Below, piece after piece: positions 1 to 11,000 of a stretch of 64,000 nucleotides of DNA (position 1 is the stretch's first letter; every line of letters begins with the position of its first letter). The stretch is from the NCBI RefSeq assembly GCF_000150955.2, contig NC_011671.1, forward strand, positions 744,001-808,000, read 5' to 3'. The stretch is from Phaeodactylum tricornutum CCAP 1055/1 (Eukaryota; Bacillariophyta; Bacillariophyceae; Surirellales; Neidiaceae). The translations under genes and the position numbers were made by a program. The notes under the pieces were generated by a model, which saw only the letters and a list, made by a program, of their open reading frames with translations, was not told the DNA's origin and searched no databases.

Positions 1-1004
1 GCCGATGTCGTGCTCGGTCGTAAAAGTAGACACAAACACAGTATACGGGTCCAAGTTGATGGTGGCGTGCCACCATTAGTCTGGAAAGTATATGATGTCA
101 CCGGGGTTCACTATTTGCAGTAGGGAAACGGATGCAACGAGATATGTATCACGTGTCATTGAGATTGAATGTTATATCCCGAAACATTGGTGGACGCATT
201 GCACGGGTACTTACGGGAACATTCGTACGGCCGGGCAGATGCCGCAGCGTAGACGTACTCCATCCATTGTCGACTGCTCTGATCCTTATCGTGCACTGGT
301 TTGCGGTATGGCGGATAGAGAATCCAGTGTTTGCGACCGTGTACGGCTTCGGAAAAGCCTGGTCCGTGAACGTGCCACTGGACTCCGGACCCACGGTTGC
401 CAATGCCGAACGAGAGTGCCACCCATTCGTCCGTACAAGTTCGACAGGGCGGTAACTCGTAGTCTTTCAGCAACGTTTTCCATTCTGTGGAACACAGTAG
501 GTAGAGGACGAATACTGTATAAGGAATGGAACAGGATTGGCCGGCCGAAGAATGAATCAAAGCCTACGTACCGTCCGAGTAGGTTTCACCAAACAGGTAC
601 CAGCTTTCGTTAGAAGGTCGATCCGGAAAGGTCTCACCCTTAGCGACCGTCTCGTTCAAGTACGTCTTTAGAGCAACCGTTCGCCGATGTTCCGACAGGG
701 AGTTGGAACTGGATAACGTTACCAGAAAGTTTGGCTCAAAATTTTGCGGAAGGGCTTGGAGGAGGGTACGTTGTCTAAAGTAAGCGTTCCGTCCAGGGAC
801 GGATGCGTCGGGAACGAGAATCAAAGGTTCATGGTGTAAAGGTGGCACACCGTCCGGTCCAAAGCGCTGATAAAGATCTGTAAACGAAAGACGGACGATG
901 TTGCAGGGATGGTCGTCAGCGGGATTCCAGTTCCACCCGAATGAGCGCCCTACGACAAGGATCAGTACGGTCGACCAAGCATAACGACGCGTCGCGGCCT
1001 TCAT
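1..1004 (-). CDS. JMJD8: JMJD8-like JmjC-domain protein (3' end beyond window, in-frame stop)
   Basis: The reading is assembled from three exons: 1004-572, 484-215, and 110 to the window edge, with introns 485-571 and 111-214 (GTACGT...ACAG and GTAAGT...TAG). The N-terminus has a hydrophobic segment (STVLILVVGRSFG) that fits a secretory signal; human JMJD8 is a luminal ER protein. Exon 2 carries the JmjC core GSGVQWHVHGPGFSEAVHG followed by WILYPP, very close to the metazoan JMJD8 motif. Exon 3 carries NPGDIIYFPD and WWHATINLD, the end of the cupin barrel. Between FPD and WWHA the codon at 78-76 reads TAA, where relatives have Arg or a similar residue; no splice choice I could find removes it. 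So the gene is either a nonsense allele, a pseudogene or a sequencing error. Family assignment is strong; catalytic activity is unproven. Confidence 0.8.
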
Positions 1005-1524
1005 TGTGCCCCGGAATACGAGAAAGGGTTCTGCCAGTGCGCAAGTGATGGAAGCGTAAAGATTCAGTGTTTTGAGGAATCACTGACGGGCAACCGAGCA
1101 GTGGACTGGTGGCACTGCTATCGCTGTAGAGGGGAGGGTTTGAGACGGTCGGAACGTCAACGTTCTCCAGACGCGGGCGAGTTCACGAGTGGACGAATGC
1201 AGCGTCGATAGCAGCTCTTTTGAACCAGCGAGATTGGCCATTGCTTCACCAAGGAACCGTTCCGAACAACTTTTTGGCGAGAGCGAAAAGGAAGGGGCCC
1301 AAAGCAAATCACTATCTTGGATCTGTTTTGATGGATTTACAGTGCCGCAATACCAAAAATGCAATTTTCTTTTTTGCACCGTTGGTGGAAAATGATTGTC
1401 GTCACGACCAATCTACAATTTCCAGATGGAATGTGACGTCACAAAAATGTGAAGTGTACCGACCTCTTTCGGCGACTGGAAGACGGCAACACAAATTTCT
1501 CGGGTTCGCATACCGGGGGGCAAC
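1005..1524. other. intergenic, divergent promoter region
   Basis: The stretch lies between the starts of two divergent genes. Open frames here look random. The only notable element is the TGACGTCA octamer at 1434-1441. Confidence 0.5.
1434..1441. promoter_or_regulatory. CRE-like TGACGTCA palindrome
   Basis: A perfect bZIP/CRE octamer sits 84 bp upstream of the ATG at 1525. In Phaeodactylum, TGACGT elements in the PtCA1 promoter mediate CO2/cAMP repression of a plastid carbonic anhydrase. The downstream gene also looks plastid-targeted, so a similar role is possible, but one octamer alone is weak evidence. Confidence 0.35.
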
Positions 1525-2325
1525 ATGACGATTCTCTACCGTTCCGTCGCACTGGCTGTCCTGGCCGCTTCGGTTGCGATCAATCCGTTGACGGATGGCT
1601 TTGCAACTCCGAGACCCGTGCTGCTGTACCGAATACCTCGTGGCGAGGCCGCTGTTGGAAGGACCCGCCGCTCTTGGTTGAGAGCCAACCCCGTGGATCC
1701 CACCGGCGTCGTCCCCGGCGAAAACGATGGAAACAGCGCGACTCCCCGAGAGCGATCGATTCTCCAGATACTCGACGAAGCGGGGCAGAGTTTGAAACCG
1801 AAAGCTGCTAAAGCTAATGAAAAAGCCAATGTTGCGGGGAAGAAAGGCAAAAAACTTTTATACATTCTGCAAACGTGCTTTCTGTATACTCTGTTTATTT
1901 TCTACCGGGCATATCGGGGAGTATTTGTGATTGTACCAGCCGTCTTTCGGGAAGTCTACCGAAAAATGCAGAATACCGTGGACAATCCCTTTGATCCGAC
2001 ACCGACCGGCAGTGAGTCTTCTGATAGGGACCCTCAGACGGGGAAGGTTCGCTGGCGGACTCGAATTACAGTCAGTCTCTTGGCGAGCGTTGTCACGGTG
2101 AGTTACGTTCTGTCGGGGGCGTTGCGGGTACTGGCGAAGCTCCTACGGACCATGACAACCACTAGTGACGTATCAGGGTCGTTCGCTGCTGCCGCCGACG
2201 AACAAGAAAAGAATGAATTTCAAATTGCGCGATTGGGTAAGGACAACGCTCGCAAAGCGGTCAACGGTGATGGGCACGACGACACCCCCTCGTCGCCCTT
2301 GCCAGAGGATGACTTGGCACCGTAA
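1525..2325 (+). CDS. putative plastid-targeted membrane protein, unknown function
   Basis: 266 residues in a single exon. The N-terminus is a signal peptide (hydrophobic residues about 6-20) followed by DGFATPRP, in which the Phe after a small residue resembles the diatom ASAFAP cleavage motif. A basic, Pro/Arg-rich stretch follows, as expected of a transit peptide. Two further hydrophobic segments lie at about residues 110-140 (LLYILQTCFLYTLFIFYRAY) and 173-195. The C-terminus is acidic and hydrophilic. I do not recognise a family. A location in the plastid or its surrounding membranes is an inference from the presequence; an ER protein is the alternative. Confidence 0.65.
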   Translation: MTILYRSVALAVLAASVAINPLTDGFATPRPVLLYRIPRGEAAVGRTRRSWLRANPVDPTGVVPGENDGNSATPRERSILQILDEAGQSLKPKAAKANEKANVAGKKGKKLLYILQTCFLYTLFIFYRAYRGVFVIVPAVFREVYRKMQNTVDNPFDPTPTGSESSDRDPQTGKVRWRTRITVSLLASVVTVSYVLSGALRVLAKLLRTMTTTSDVSGSFAAAADEQEKNEFQIARLGKDNARKAVNGDGHDDTPSSPLPEDDLAP

Positions 2326-2472
2326 GAACTAGGATTTTGAATACTTATGATGTAGTGTAAAAGTACCTAGTTTGACGAAAGCGCTCTGGTTTAACTTTAC
2401 TGACAGTGAATGACCGCGAAGCACATCAATAGCGATTTTATGTTGATCCGTCGAACAAAGCGACCTGTCTTA

Positions 2473-5400
2473 TCAGTTGAAGGATCCATCGCAGTTTCCG
2501 CAGTATCGATTTTTTGACGGAAAAGATGTTTTCCGGGAACACACACTTTCCTTATTCGAGATTTGGCAACTGTTCCAACGTCTATTCGCACAGGAAAACT
2601 CGCTGTAACGACAGCTGATCGTCTCCTTCGGGCAGTAACCGCATTTCATTCGATCTCGGGGGAATGTATTCATGTAAAATAGGCAACCGCCGGTGCCTGG
2701 CTTACATAGACAAACTGGGACACCTATACCTGCTCTGTCGTCGAGACACACAACAAAGCCGTCGTCCCCTCTGCAAGGAACATAGTTCTCCGTATCGTCG
2801 CATTGAATGTAGTCGACCGGTTTGCGTGAAGGAATGCTCGTTGGCGGCAAGGTCGGAGGGGAGGTAGGAGCAGCAGTAGGCTTGTTTGTTGGTGGGCGAG
2901 TAGGCCTTTCCGTCGGGAAAATTGTGGGTGAGACCGTCTGGCTGGACCGTCGGTAAAAGTGTTGGTATCGCCGTTGGCTCCTCGGTCGGCGACAAAGTAG
3001 GTCTCTCCGTAGGTGATGGCGTTGGTGCCGAGGTCGGTCGCTTTGTCGGAGCCAACGTTGGAAATCCAGTAGGCTGGTACGTCGGAAAAGGAGTTGGTGG
3101 CGCTGTGGGATCGGCTGTGGGAGCCACTGTCGGTTGCCTGGTCGGGGAAAGCGATGGAGCTACTGTAGGGCTGTTTGTTGGCGGCACAATTGGCGGTAAA
3201 CTGGGCTCAATAGTCGGAGACAATGTTGGCTGATCTGTAGGAGACAACGTTAGAGATGATGTCGGGCCCGACGTTGGATTGAGCGTCGGTAATGTCGTAA
3301 CCTGGTCGGTAGGAGGCAAAGTTGGGAATAGTGTTGGATCAGATGTCGACGAAAAAATGGATTTTGTTGTCGGACCCTGCGTTGGAAATTTTGTGGGCGC
3401 TTCCGTTACAGACTCGGTAGAAGTGTCCGTCGGGAACACGGTTGGCGGCATGGTAAGCAAGATTGTAGGATTTCCGGTAGGATTGAGTGTGGCCTGCCTT
3501 GCCGGAGACACGGTGGGAGTATATGTTGACGACGACAATGGAAACTGTGTGGGTTGGTATGCCACCGGAGAAGACGATGGTAGTCCTCTAGGAGGTATTG
3601 TTTCAGATACTGTAGGCAGAAACGTCGGCAATAAGACTGGGGAGAGAGTCGGCCGAGACACTGGTGAGGAGCTCGAAACTTCTATCGGGACATTTGATGA
3701 TTTTGGAGGTGGCGGTGATGCAGGCTGATCCGTCGCAAAAGTGGAAGGAAGGCTGGTCGGTTCTGCAGTTGAGGGGTCCGCTGGTTCTCTGGTCTGCCCT
3801 GTGGTTGAAAGCGATGTTGGAGCGATAGTAGGGAACCCTGGGAATATGTTTGCTGGTGCATTTGTGAGCTGATTCGTCGGATTCCTACTCGGGTTATCCC
3901 CTTGGGCAGAAGGAAAAGCTGTGGAACCTTGCGGCGGAGAACTGCTCTGTGGATCCATGGGCACAAGAGACAAAACATTCGGTGGTTGCATGCTTGGATT
4001 CCTAGACGGCACCATCTCGGGTATAGTAGATGGTGATTCGGTCATCGGAGCGTCGCTTTCTGTTTCCAACCGGGGAGCCGTCGTCCGCAACGACGGTGCC
4101 GCCGTTGGTGGCAGCAGCAATGATGTAATAGGGGCGGTAGTTGGTGTAGTGTTTGGAAAAGCTCCTGGAGGTAAACTGGCTATATCACTTGGATTTGTGG
4201 ACGGCGCAGCTACGGGGTCGAAACTAGAAAGCCCCGGTTGAGGTATGAACGGGCTGGAACTTGACAGTGCAGTGGGTAGATTTACCGATATTGGGCTCGC
4301 ATTCTCGCCAGGCGCCTGAGTTATCTCTTGGGTAGGACCAAATGATTCGGTGGGGATTCTCGTCTCGATAGACGGGAGCATCGAGTCTTCAATTGGAACA
4401 TTGGTCAAACTATTGCTCGGAAAGAAAGGAGACTCAACGGGTTGTATCGATGATTCCATAAGACTTGGAGGGGAGGACATGTTCGTCGTTGACACTCCGG
4501 TTGGAGCGGCAGTAGGGACTTTTGTGGGAAAAGGCGCTGAGACGCCGGAAGGAGAAGGTGTGATGCCCGCGATCGGAACAGGGGTAGGAGAAACAACAGG
4601 AATGAAGGTAGGTGCCTCCAAAGAGATGTCGGTGGGTGTCAACGTGAGACCAGGACTCGATATTGGTGCGCTTGACGGCATGAGATCCAACGGTGACGAC
4701 GTTATTTGCGAAGAAGTACTCGAAGATGGTTCCATAATAGATACTGATTGCAAAAGTGTTGGTGTCCCGGTCGTACTTCGAGTCGGCCCAGTCGACGATG
4801 GCGTCCTGCTTGCAACTAGAACCGAGCTTGGCAAACTGGTCAGAGAGACTTCTTGTTGGATGGGTGCAGAAGTCGGGGGCGTGAGAAAATTTATCGCCTC
4901 AAAGTATGCTTGCCGCTCCATATCGAACAACCTGACTTGTGAGATCTGATTTTCTGTCGATATGTCAGGATCGCAAACCTGCAGAGCTTTGCAACCACTG
5001 ACGATGGCATCCAAAACAGCTTCAATCAACGCCAACGACTCTGGGCTCTGGAGACTTCGAACCCATGCGTCGCCAAAATCTTGCGATGACGCAAACATTT
5101 TAGGCTGCGAGCGGTGTTTCATGATTCCCAGCAAACTTCTCGCCAAGCCCTCATCCGTGGTTGGGTCCGACTCGAGCGATTCGAGCTCGGTAGAATCCAA
5201 AAACATCGGCTCTCTCTTCCAGCATCCAACGCAATGAACCTCTGTGTTGAACTGACATCGCGTCACCTCACCAAACACTGTATTCACACGTTCACAACAC
5301 TGGTCTTCACTATTGCATGAGACTACTGTCTCCACAATCAGTCGTTTATACTCCCCGGTACAATTTCCCATTACGCTATGGTAAGCCTCCGTGAAAAGAT

Positions 5401-6702
5401 CCTCCATCAAGCCAGCTTCGTCGAAGGAGAGGGTGTCATTCATTCCCAGAAAATCTATATCCATACGCCCCGGCAACACGTCGAATTCGGCAATGCCCGG
5501 ACAATAGCGTACAGCTTCCGCTGCGCTCCGGGACTCCCGAGACGACACCGTTACTCCAGTCGTGACGGCAGCTGCCGTAACAGCCACGACAGTGGCGGCG
5601 ACAACAGTAGTACTTGACGCACCACTTGAAGCCGCGGCCGCGGCCGCTGCAGCGGGATTGGCCGCCGCACCGGCGCCTGCTGCAACAGAATTAGCGGCGT
5701 TTTGTGAAGCCGCCACAGCCATAGTTTGTAACGCTTGCTGCATTCTATAAGCGACAAACAGGGGAAGGAAATGTAAGAAATCTGAAAAAAATCTATGAGG
5801 ATGCAAGGAGGAAATCTATATCGCAGGTACGTACTGTGCAACGTTCGCGGCACCTCCCCCTGCGGCGGTGCCGCCAACTCCCCCTCCGCTTGTAGCGGCA
5901 GCGGCTGCACCTCCTGCTCCCCCGCCTCCTCCGGCAGCGGCAATAGCAGAAGTCCCTCCTCCAGCGGCAGCACCGCCGGCTCCTCCACCGCCTGCACCTC
6001 CAGCAATTCCTCCGGCACCCTTGAACAGTGCGACCGCTGCGACCAAATCATCCTCGTCGACAGGACTATCCGTCTGGAGCGCTTTTAACCCCAAAGACAT
6101 TGCCCCTATGAACGTCCCAGCAATTGCTGCAATCTTCCAGTGATGCGACTTTTCAATCGGTTTTTCTTCCTCTTCTTGTTCTTTCTCCTTTGTATCTAAG
6201 AGCCCCGTTGCTTCGGATATAGAACGCTCCGAACCCTCTTCCGTATGTTCTGTGTTTTCGCGATCAGTGGCTTCTATTATATTCGGCGCGTCGGCATCCT
6301 CGCCATCCGCACTGTCTAAAGTTGCGTTTCTGACTGCTGGAGATGCTTCGTCCACAAGATGATTCGATACAGCGGCAACCGCAACATTCCCATTAACGCT
6401 GGTGATGTTGCTCGTATTCCCAGCATGTCGGCGCCGTCGATATGTCCGTTGGATCAGAGCTGCTGCGCGGTCAGTATCAAATCCACCCGCAGTTCCAGTC
6501 GTTGTTTTGTCCGCCTCGTCCCTTAAAAATTTGAGGAGCCAACAAGTAAGTCCGCTAGCCCTGTCTAGGATATTGATGTATCTGAAACTTACGTCAGGTC
6601 GGCGGATAAACTGCAAGAAGTGCTGCTGTTCCGTGATACTAAGTCCTCTTCTATTGATGAGGACTCATAGTCCGAAAGGTCGTAGATGCAATTCCTATTC
6701 AT
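2473..6702 (-). CDS. Pro/Thr-rich cell-surface protein with Cys-rich C-terminus (PT-repeat stalk)
   Basis: Exons 6702-6593, 6521-5835 and from 5744 down, with introns 6522-6592 (GTAAGT...AAG) and 5745-5834 (GTACGT...TAG). The ATG at 6702 is preferred because the joined frame runs smoothly into DEADKTTTG. Order of parts: acidic N-terminus; IQ-like motif (LIQRTYRRRRHAG); a hydrophobic segment (IAAIAGTFIGAMSLGL); a long Gly/Ala-rich stretch; an Ala/Val/Thr hydrophobic stretch; a Cys-containing folded region (CPGIAEFDVLPGRM onward, about 5500-4880); then about 600 residues of PTxxPT-type repeats ending in a Cys-rich tail (about 2850-2473, at least 12 Cys). The tail lies in another frame from the repeats: a one-base shift falls at about 2929-2950, where PTVQP should continue into TVSPT. 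Likely an O-glycosylated wall or membrane protein. Function unknown. Confidence 0.65.
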
Positions 6703-8088
6703 GGGATTTGCACTTAAAGGTTAGACTGGTCCTCCGGACTGTTTGTTCAAGCTTGCCGCAATTCTCAAGCAGGTCGAAATGGCAGTCGTATGTAAGTTGT
6801 ATAGAGGAGCCTACTCTAGAGGTTGTTGCTGACAGGTGCCGTTTTGGCCGCTCTTAGACAGACAAATCTGTATAAGATCGCGGAGTATATATACATGACC
6901 ATGATGAGTGGTTGGTAGGAACTCACAGTAAACACTCTTGGAATCCTATCGGTTATAATTATCCGTATAAACCGAGATCGATAGGGGAAAAAAATGAGAC
7001 GGTCGTTTTCAAAGGTACTATAAATTCTACAAGGATTGTACAATACTCATATGGCATACAGGGCAGAAGATTAGATTTATAAACGCCAATTAGAAAATGC
7101 AAAAAAGGATATTGCCACATGTTAAATAGGAATAACCAACAATAAAGCCTATCCCATGCAAAAAAGGATATTGCCACATGTTAAATAGGAATAACCAACA
7201 ATAAAGCTTAACCCTTACTTGGTAAACCTGTTTCGAATATCAAAAAGTAAAGGAAATTCTATTTGGTCTGATTCTCGCGACTGACAGGCGAGTCGACAGC
7301 TTTCAGGATATACCTGGGTTGGAACCGGGATTGGATCGACTCATGATTGTGCAGTCGACGATTAGGAAAATATGTCCACACATCGTGTGTAAGTGAGCTA
7401 AACATGATACATGAACTCCATCTCACCCGTGTTGGAAAAGCAACCGTTTGACTTGAGCAAGATCAGTCTTATAGCCAACCTGCGCAGAATGGAGGGATCC
7501 TTTTTCCAAAAAGAGTTCATTCATTCAATTTTTTTCATGGCTTCGTGATCAGTATGACAGTCGGCGAGGCGTTGTTCTCTCCAGATTACGAATGTCGGTA
7601 ACGAAAACGTTGCGCAAGACTTACATTAACTGTAAATTAATGACCAAAAATTGGAAAAATGTTTGACCTGGAACGGAAGTTACATCCCCGTTCTATATCT
7701 TGTGTACAGCAAAAGCCTATTGCGAGAGTTGTTTTGTCACGGTACTTGTTACCTTTTGGAAGTTACATATTGATGGTAAGGGTCATTCATTGGAAAGGAC
7801 ATTGTGCGATTCTTTTAGCTTACAAACTGTTTTCCTACAGGACATTTAGCCCTTGTACTGTATCGAACAGCAAATCCATAGGGTAAAATCACGACCAGTT
7901 TCTTGTGTTCAACAGTGAAATCAGAGGTGTTACACCACTGGAAGCAAGGTTTAGTTTGTTTTGGTTTGCTGCTATGACTTTTTCCGCCGGTGCGAGCGTC
8001 TTCATCCAGGAACGCCAAGGTAACGTCGACATCCTTCATCAACAAAAGGAAGGAAGAATACGACAAAGGCTAGTTTCTTGTTGGCAAA
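6703..8088. other. intergenic between two divergent surface-protein genes
   Basis: About 1.4 kb, AT-richer than its surroundings, without a convincing gene. It holds the 52-bp direct repeat at 7097-7207. A short open frame, 7905-8097, could be an upstream exon of the next gene: a GTCAGT donor at 8098 and an acceptor after the pyrimidine tract at 8152 would join WQND to DDVETES in frame. I cannot decide between that and the ATG at 8089. Confidence 0.4.
7097..7207. repeat. 52-bp direct repeat, two copies
   Basis: Copies at 7097-7148 and 7156-7207 begin ATGCAAAAAAGGATATTGCC and look identical over 52 bases, separated by 7 bp. It is probably a recent tandem duplication in non-coding DNA. Confidence 0.9.
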
Positions 8089-11000
8089 ATGACGGTCAGT
8101 TTTAATCTCGGGGTGACGGCTTTTTTCACCTACCCTCACCCAGATGATGTAGAAACCGAATCCCTTGGTTTCTCAGAGCGATCGATGGATGAGGATATGT
8201 TTCATGAGGCCGAAAAAGGAGCTGACGATATTTGGGCATTATCGAACGCAAATGAGGACGAAATAAGGTGGGTTTCTGGCTTACATTGTCTTTGATTTAC
8301 AGTTAGTAAACTTCCTTCATCCTCTCACGATAATCCCTTACTTTTAGAAGCGGGGTTGGAAGTTTCGGGAATTTGGCGATGAAGGGGTTTGGTGCATTGG
8401 GGAATGCTGAACCATTAGGGGAGCATGAGAACTTTTTCGATATGATCGTAGATAATGACAACAATGGCGCTTCGGGAGATCCACCCGACTTGGCTCCTTC
8501 TACTGGGTCAGATATGGCTGGGCGAGACGTATCTCAAAATACAATGTTTGTTGCTAACGATGGTGTAAAAAAACTTGCCTCAGCTGTAGATGATGTCGCC
8601 AAAAGGCTCCTTGAGACAAACAACGACTCCGACGATGCTCCAGTAGCGTCAAGGCCTGATCTATGGAATGAAATAAGCAACAGTTTTCGCTTGGAATCTT
8701 TGAACACAAGTTTCAACGGAAGTTTTGCAAACATAGCAAGTGAGAGTCTTCAAGAGTCACGAAACTTTGTGGGCGCGTATTGGATGGGAAGTGATCAGTA
8801 AGTATGGCTGTTTGAAACTGACTGTGAGTCTACGATGAATTATTCATCTTCGTCCCTAATGAATTTTTCACCGTGTTCGTGCAGGCATAGCGCGATTATA
8901 GCCCATATGGCTACAGAGGCAGCCAAAGTCGCGGCAAAGCAAACCGCTTCTGGACTAACAACTGCGGTGTTGACGACGAATAGCGCCGGTGTATCTATTT
9001 TTTTGAAGATAATAGTTGGTGTGAGCTTCTTCTTCTTTTCGGCTGGGATCATTTTTACCGGCGTATCGCTTCGCGACAGAATAGGACCAGAGGTTGTGGC
9101 CCAAGGCCTTAAGATACCTACAAATTTGACCGAAAAGTTGAACAAGACATTGCCCTCACGGCCAACAAGATCTCCAACGATGTACCCTGCTGAGACCTAT
9201 TTTCCAACATCTTCACTTGGACCTTCCGTGCAGCAGGTGGATTCACGCTTTCCATCTCCTTCTATCACCTCCCAACCCTCTATTTCAGGGGTTCCTACTC
9301 AAAGTCAGTCGACTACAAACAATTATACTACATTAATGCCTACTCCAAGCACCAATCCAGAAAACAATCAGGTAGTAGGTACAAACTTACCAACGGTAAC
9401 GATGAGTCCGCTCGGACTTCAGCCAACTCGGCTGCCCACTGTCCGCCATTCATCGGCAGTGGAGATGGGAAGTCTTCCTCCAACAGGACGACTCGTCTCG
9501 AATTCAAACAGCCCGTCGACATTAGAGCCGATAGCGACCGAATCAACACCAATGAATCCAAGCAATGCTCCCTCTGACGAAGCGGCTGAAGCGATAGTAC
9601 CAACGACTTTGCCAGCCATGAAGCCCTCTTCCTTACCAATAGGCGAGAAAACCCTGGTGCCAAATGCAAGACCAAATACGGTAAAAACCCACGTTCCAGC
9701 AGCATTCACAAGCACCGTTCCCTCAACTTCAACGCCCGGGGAAAACCTACTATCCAATGACAATCCAAACAATACGCCTTCTCCGTCATTGCAACCCAAC
9801 AAGTCATCACCCGGCGAGCAAAGCAAATCTCCATCAAATCTCATTAACACATTGAGTCCTTCCCAAAGAGATCAACCTATTTCGGTACCAAACGCGCAGG
9901 ACAGCCGGACACCCTCTATCGTGACCCCCAGCGGGTCGCCAAACGATTCCTCGTCAAACAATACCCGACTCGGGTCCTAGCTCCAGCTCTGCACCCAACG
10001 CAGCCGCAAATGAGCCATCTAGCATGCCGAGCCAGTCGCCATTACAAAGTCCGACTGAAAATCCTTCCGCCGCCCCAGACTCGGGGCCTAGCTCCAGCTC
10101 TGCACCCAACGCAGCCGCAAATGAGCCATCTAGCACGCCGAGCCAGTCGCCATTACAAAGTCCGACTGAAAGTCCTTCCGCCGCCCCAGACTCGGGGCCT
10201 AGCTCCAGCTCTGCACCCAACGCAGCCGCAAATGAGCCATCTAGCACGCCGAGCCAGTCGCCATTACAAAGTCCGACTGAAAGTCCTTCCGCCGCCCCAG
10301 ACTCAGGGCCTAGCTCCAGCTCTGCACCCAACGCAGCCGCAAATGAGCCATCTAGCACGCCGAGCCAGTCGCCATTACAAAGTCCGACTGAAAGTCCTTC
10401 CGCCGCCCCAGACTCAGGGCCTAGCTCCAGCTCTGCACCCAACGCAGCCGCAAATGAGCCATCTAGCACGCCGAGCCAGTCGCCATTACAAAGTCCGACT
10501 GAAAGTCCTTCCGCCGCCCCAGACTCAGGGCCTAGCTCCAGCTCTGCACCCAACGCAGCCGCAAATGAGCCATCTAGCACGCCGAGCCAGTCGCCATTAC
10601 AAAGTCCGACTGAAAGTCCTTCCGCCGCCCCAGACTCAGGGCCTAGCTCCAGCTCTGCACCCAACGCAGCCGCAAATGAGCCATCTAGCATGCCGAGCCA
10701 GTCGCCATTTCAAAGTCCGAGTGAAAGTCCTTCCGCCGCCCCAGACTCAGGGCCTAGCTCCAGCTCTGCACCCAACGCAGCCGCAAATGAGCCATCTAGC
10801 ATGCCGAGCCAGTCGCCATTACAAAGTCCGAGTGAAAGTCCTTCCGCCGCCCCAGACTTAGGTCCTAGCTCCAGCTCTGCGCCCAATGCAGCCGCAAATG
10901 AGCCATCTAGCACGCCGAGCCAGTCGCCATTACAAAGTCCGAGTGAAAGTCCTTCCGCCGCCCCAGACTTAGGGCCTAGCTCCAGCTCTGCGCCCAATGC

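Noticed and set aside
92-613. Plus-strand open frame at the window start
   Set aside because: It lies antisense to the conserved JMJD8 exons and has no features of its own.
2922-4949. Plus-strand open frames rich in Val/Gly opposite the PT repeats
   Set aside because: They are antisense shadows of the PTxxPT codons.
5562-6143. Plus-strand Ala/Pro-rich open frames
   Set aside because: Antisense of the Gly/Ala-rich exons of the surface protein, where three-base periodicity opens several frames.
9954-10691. Minus-strand open frame of 37-residue repeats (LGVLDGSFAAALGAELELGP)
   Set aside because: It is the reverse strand of the coding minisatellite, open only because the repeat unit has no stop in that frame.
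10010-10861. Second plus-strand open frame through the minisatellite
   Set aside because: Same cause. Its Arg/His-rich repeats have no stalk or head continuation, unlike the Ser/Pro frame.
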